DNA of 58,571 bases. Origin: Phytohabitans sp036906915. GTDB lineage: Bacteria > Actinomycetota > Actinomycetes > Mycobacteriales > Micromonosporaceae. The notes under the pieces were generated by a model, which ran no database searches, was not told the origin of the DNA, and worked only from the letters and a program-made list of their open reading frames with translations. Below are positions 57,007-58,571 of the stretch, one piece after another (position 1 is the stretch's first letter; each line of letters begins with the position of its first letter). The position numbers and the translations under genes were made by a program. Location of the stretch: contig NZ_JBAKHX010000049.1 in the NCBI RefSeq assembly GCF_036906915.1, positions 1-58,571 of the forward strand, written 5' to 3'.

Positions 57007-58345
57007 AGCCGTCCCAGCCGCCGCGCCCGCCCCGGCTGCGGGCCGCGGCGGCCCGGCGGGCCTCCAACGCCGTACGGCGGGCGCGGTTGTTTGCACGCCG
57101 CCAACGGGCCGCCACGATCATCGTCACGAGCATGGCCGCCGCCGCGATCATGATGCCGATCGCGGGGGCGTACGACGACCGGGTCAACGGCCCGGCGGCC
57201 GAATCCTCGCCCGCCCCCGGCTGCTGTCTCGCCGCCGCGGCGGGCGGGGTGGGCGTGGGCGGCACCTCGTCGGGGTTCACCAGCCGGCCGACGGAGGCGT
57301 CGGCGGGCAGCGCGTATCCCCAGTCCAGCAGCGCTGCCGCCTGCTGCCAGGTGCGCTGCGGCCGCGCCTCGGCGCCCAGCAGCGTCACCACGAGGCGCCG
57401 GCCGTTGCGCTCGGCCGCGCCGACGAAGGTGTGCCGCGCCAGCGTGGTAAACCCGGTCTTGCCGCCCAGCGCGCCCTGGTACCGCGACAGCAGCTGGTTC
57501 TCGTTCTGGATCTGGAAGCCGCGCGGGTCCTTCGGTGGCTGGGCCGGGATCTGTGCCTGCTTCGCGGCCACATACCTGCGGAAGTTCTCGTTCGCGAAGC
57601 ACACCCGGGCGATCAGCGCGAGGTCGTACGCGCTGGTGAACTGCCCCTGGCCATCCAGCCCTGATGGGGTCACCGCGTGCGTCTGCAACGCCCCGAGCCG
57701 CCGCGCCTCGGCGTTCATCGCCTCGATGGTCGCCGGCACGCCGCCCTGCCCTCCGCCGAGACGAGCCAGCACGTTGGCCGCGTCGTTGCCGGAGTTCAGC
57801 AGCAGCCCGAGCCAGAGCGTCTCGATCGAGTACTTCCCGCCGAGCAGCAGCCCGACCGCCGAGCTGCCCGCCTCGAAATCCAGGTCGGCGCGGCTCACCT
57901 GGATCACCTGCTTGGGGTCCAATTTGGACATGACGGTCGCGGCGAGCAGGAGCTTCTGCACACTGGCCGGCGTACCGTACTCGTGCGGTCCGCAGCCGCC
58001 GAGCACCTCGCCGCTGCCCATGTCGGCGACCAGCCACGACGTCGCGGTCAGCTTGGGCGGGGCCGGTGCGCCCCGCGGGATCGTGAGGCCCGCGGTGGCC
58101 AGCCCCTCGCCGCCCACGACGCGCTGGTAGTCGGCCAGCTCCGGCGCCACCGGCTTGGCCGGCCGCTTCACCGGCGGATCGGGCTTGACGGTCGGGCAGG
58201 CCACGAAGGGCGGCGGCGCGGCTCGGGCGCCGGCCCGCGATGCCCGCTCGGCGGGTGGCGCGAGCGCCGCGCCGGCCGGGAGCGGCACCGCGATCGCCAT
58301 CAACGCCGCGCTCGCCATGGACGCGGCCAGACCCCGAACGAACAT
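56996..58345 (-). CDS. D-alanyl-D-alanine carboxypeptidase (PBP5-like, S11)
   Basis: This is a 449-residue low-molecular-weight penicillin-binding protein that trims peptidoglycan pentapeptides. A signal peptide (MFVRGLAASMASAALMAIA) comes first, then a Pro-rich spacer. The transpeptidase-fold motifs are SxxK as SVQK in GTPASVQKLLLA, SGN in LLLNSGNDAAN, and KTG in GGKTGFTTLARHT. A C-terminal membrane helix (PAIGIMIAAAAMLVTMIVA) and a basic tail anchor it. I choose ATG 58345 after ACCAGG; an ATG at 58399 is possible. Confidence 0.92.
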   Translation of the reverse strand: MFVRGLAASMASAALMAIAVPLPAGAALAPPAERASRAGARAAPPPFVACPTVKPDPPVKRPAKPVAPELADYQRVVGGEGLATAGLTIPRGAPAPPKLTATSWLVADMGSGEVLGGCGPHEYGTPASVQKLLLAATVMSKLDPKQVIQVSRADLDFEAGSSAVGLLLGGKYSIETLWLGLLLNSGNDAANVLARLGGGQGGVPATIEAMNAEARRLGALQTHAVTPSGLDGQGQFTSAYDLALIARVCFANENFRRYVAAKQAQIPAQPPKDPRGFQIQNENQLLSRYQGALGGKTGFTTLARHTFVGAAERNGRRLVVTLLGAEARPQRTWQQAAALLDWGYALPADASVGRLVNPDEVPPTPTPPAAAARQQPGAGEDSAAGPLTRSSYAPAIGIMIAAAAMLVTMIVAARWRRANNRARRTALEARRAAAARSRGGRGGWDGSSG

Positions 58346-58458
58346 CCTGGTCACCCTAATCCGCACTGCCCGGCGATGGCGACCGGGAGTGCCATTCATC
58401 AATGCGCACCCGCGCTGAGAGCCGGGGGCCAGACGACGCCGATCGAGGAGGTTTCCGT

Positions 58459-58517
58459 CGATCAAGGTCAACCGCACGCGTAACGGAGATCAAACCACGT
58501 GCGGTTGACCTGAGACG
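58459..58517. repeat. 59-bp palindromic element, copy 3
   Basis: The 20-bp arms at 58459-58478 and 58498-58517 match at 16 of 20 positions, with an unbroken inner 14-bp match. The 19-bp centre contains GAGATCAAACCA. Geometry equals that of copies 1 and 2. It lies upstream of the carboxypeptidase gene near the window end. Confidence 0.8.
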
Positions 58518-58571
58518 AAACTCGGCCCAGCCACGTGTGCGGCAGCGTCCCGGCGGAGCCGGGACTTCGGG

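Overview
The window is about 72 percent GC, and its gene style points to a filamentous actinobacterium, probably of the family Micromonosporaceae (inference). Signs are GTG and TTG starts, almost universal ATGA/TGATG stop-start overlaps inside operons, rare TTA codons, CBM2-bearing secreted proteins, and dispersed palindromic and GTGAGCGAG-type spacer repeats. No rRNA, tRNA, CRISPR array, insertion sequence or phage gene was seen.

Layout: 1-360 is gene-free and carries a 28-bp tandem repeat. 361-2566 is an OmpR-type two-component system. 3050-6966 is a SWIM protein and an SNF2 helicase, translationally coupled. 6997-16334 holds an aldo/keto reductase, treZ, a secreted subtilase, and a GT4 glucosyltransferase with branching enzyme (alpha-glucan/trehalose metabolism). 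16462-23961 is a TetR-controlled operon of six enzymes: a diiron desaturase-like protein, a fatty acyl reductase-HAD fusion, a zinc alcohol dehydrogenase, a LarA-like nickel-pincer racemase homologue and a PlsC acyltransferase. I read it as an uncharacterised lipid pathway. 24253-33595 is a terpenoid cluster: GGPP-type synthase, class II (DxDD) and class I (DDxxD) cyclases, two P450s, a GT1 glycosyltransferase, a sugar aminotransferase and an N-methyltransferase-like protein. 33661-34734 is a membrane-anchored cyclophilin.

34906-37632 holds larE, larB and larC, the complete nickel-pincer cofactor pathway, about 12 kb from the LarA-like gene, which itself has the cofactor-attaching lysine motif. 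37610-40532 is a divergent pair of CBM2-containing secreted proteins around a CebR-like operator. 40605-46270 is an oxidative L-fucose-type catabolic cluster lacking only the sugar-acid dehydratase. 46680-53489 is a tryptophan-kynurenine-aminomuconate catabolic operon with a divergent AsnC/Lrp regulator. 54080-58345 holds aspartate-semialdehyde dehydrogenase, a DrrAB-type ABC exporter and a D,D-carboxypeptidase.

The most interesting candidate for an undescribed system is the 16.4-24 kb lipid operon, because it puts a LarA homologue in a fatty-alcohol/acyltransferase context while the cofactor genes lie nearby. Second is the amino-sugar diterpenoid cluster. Smaller signals are: a 59-bp palindromic element in three copies; an operon-spacer repeat of which one form is read through inside the helicase gene; a 70-bp low-GC patch with a TTA codon exactly over the helicase Walker A motif; larE and larB start codons sharing one CATG; and two tiny ORFs that bridge operon genes by stop-start overlap.
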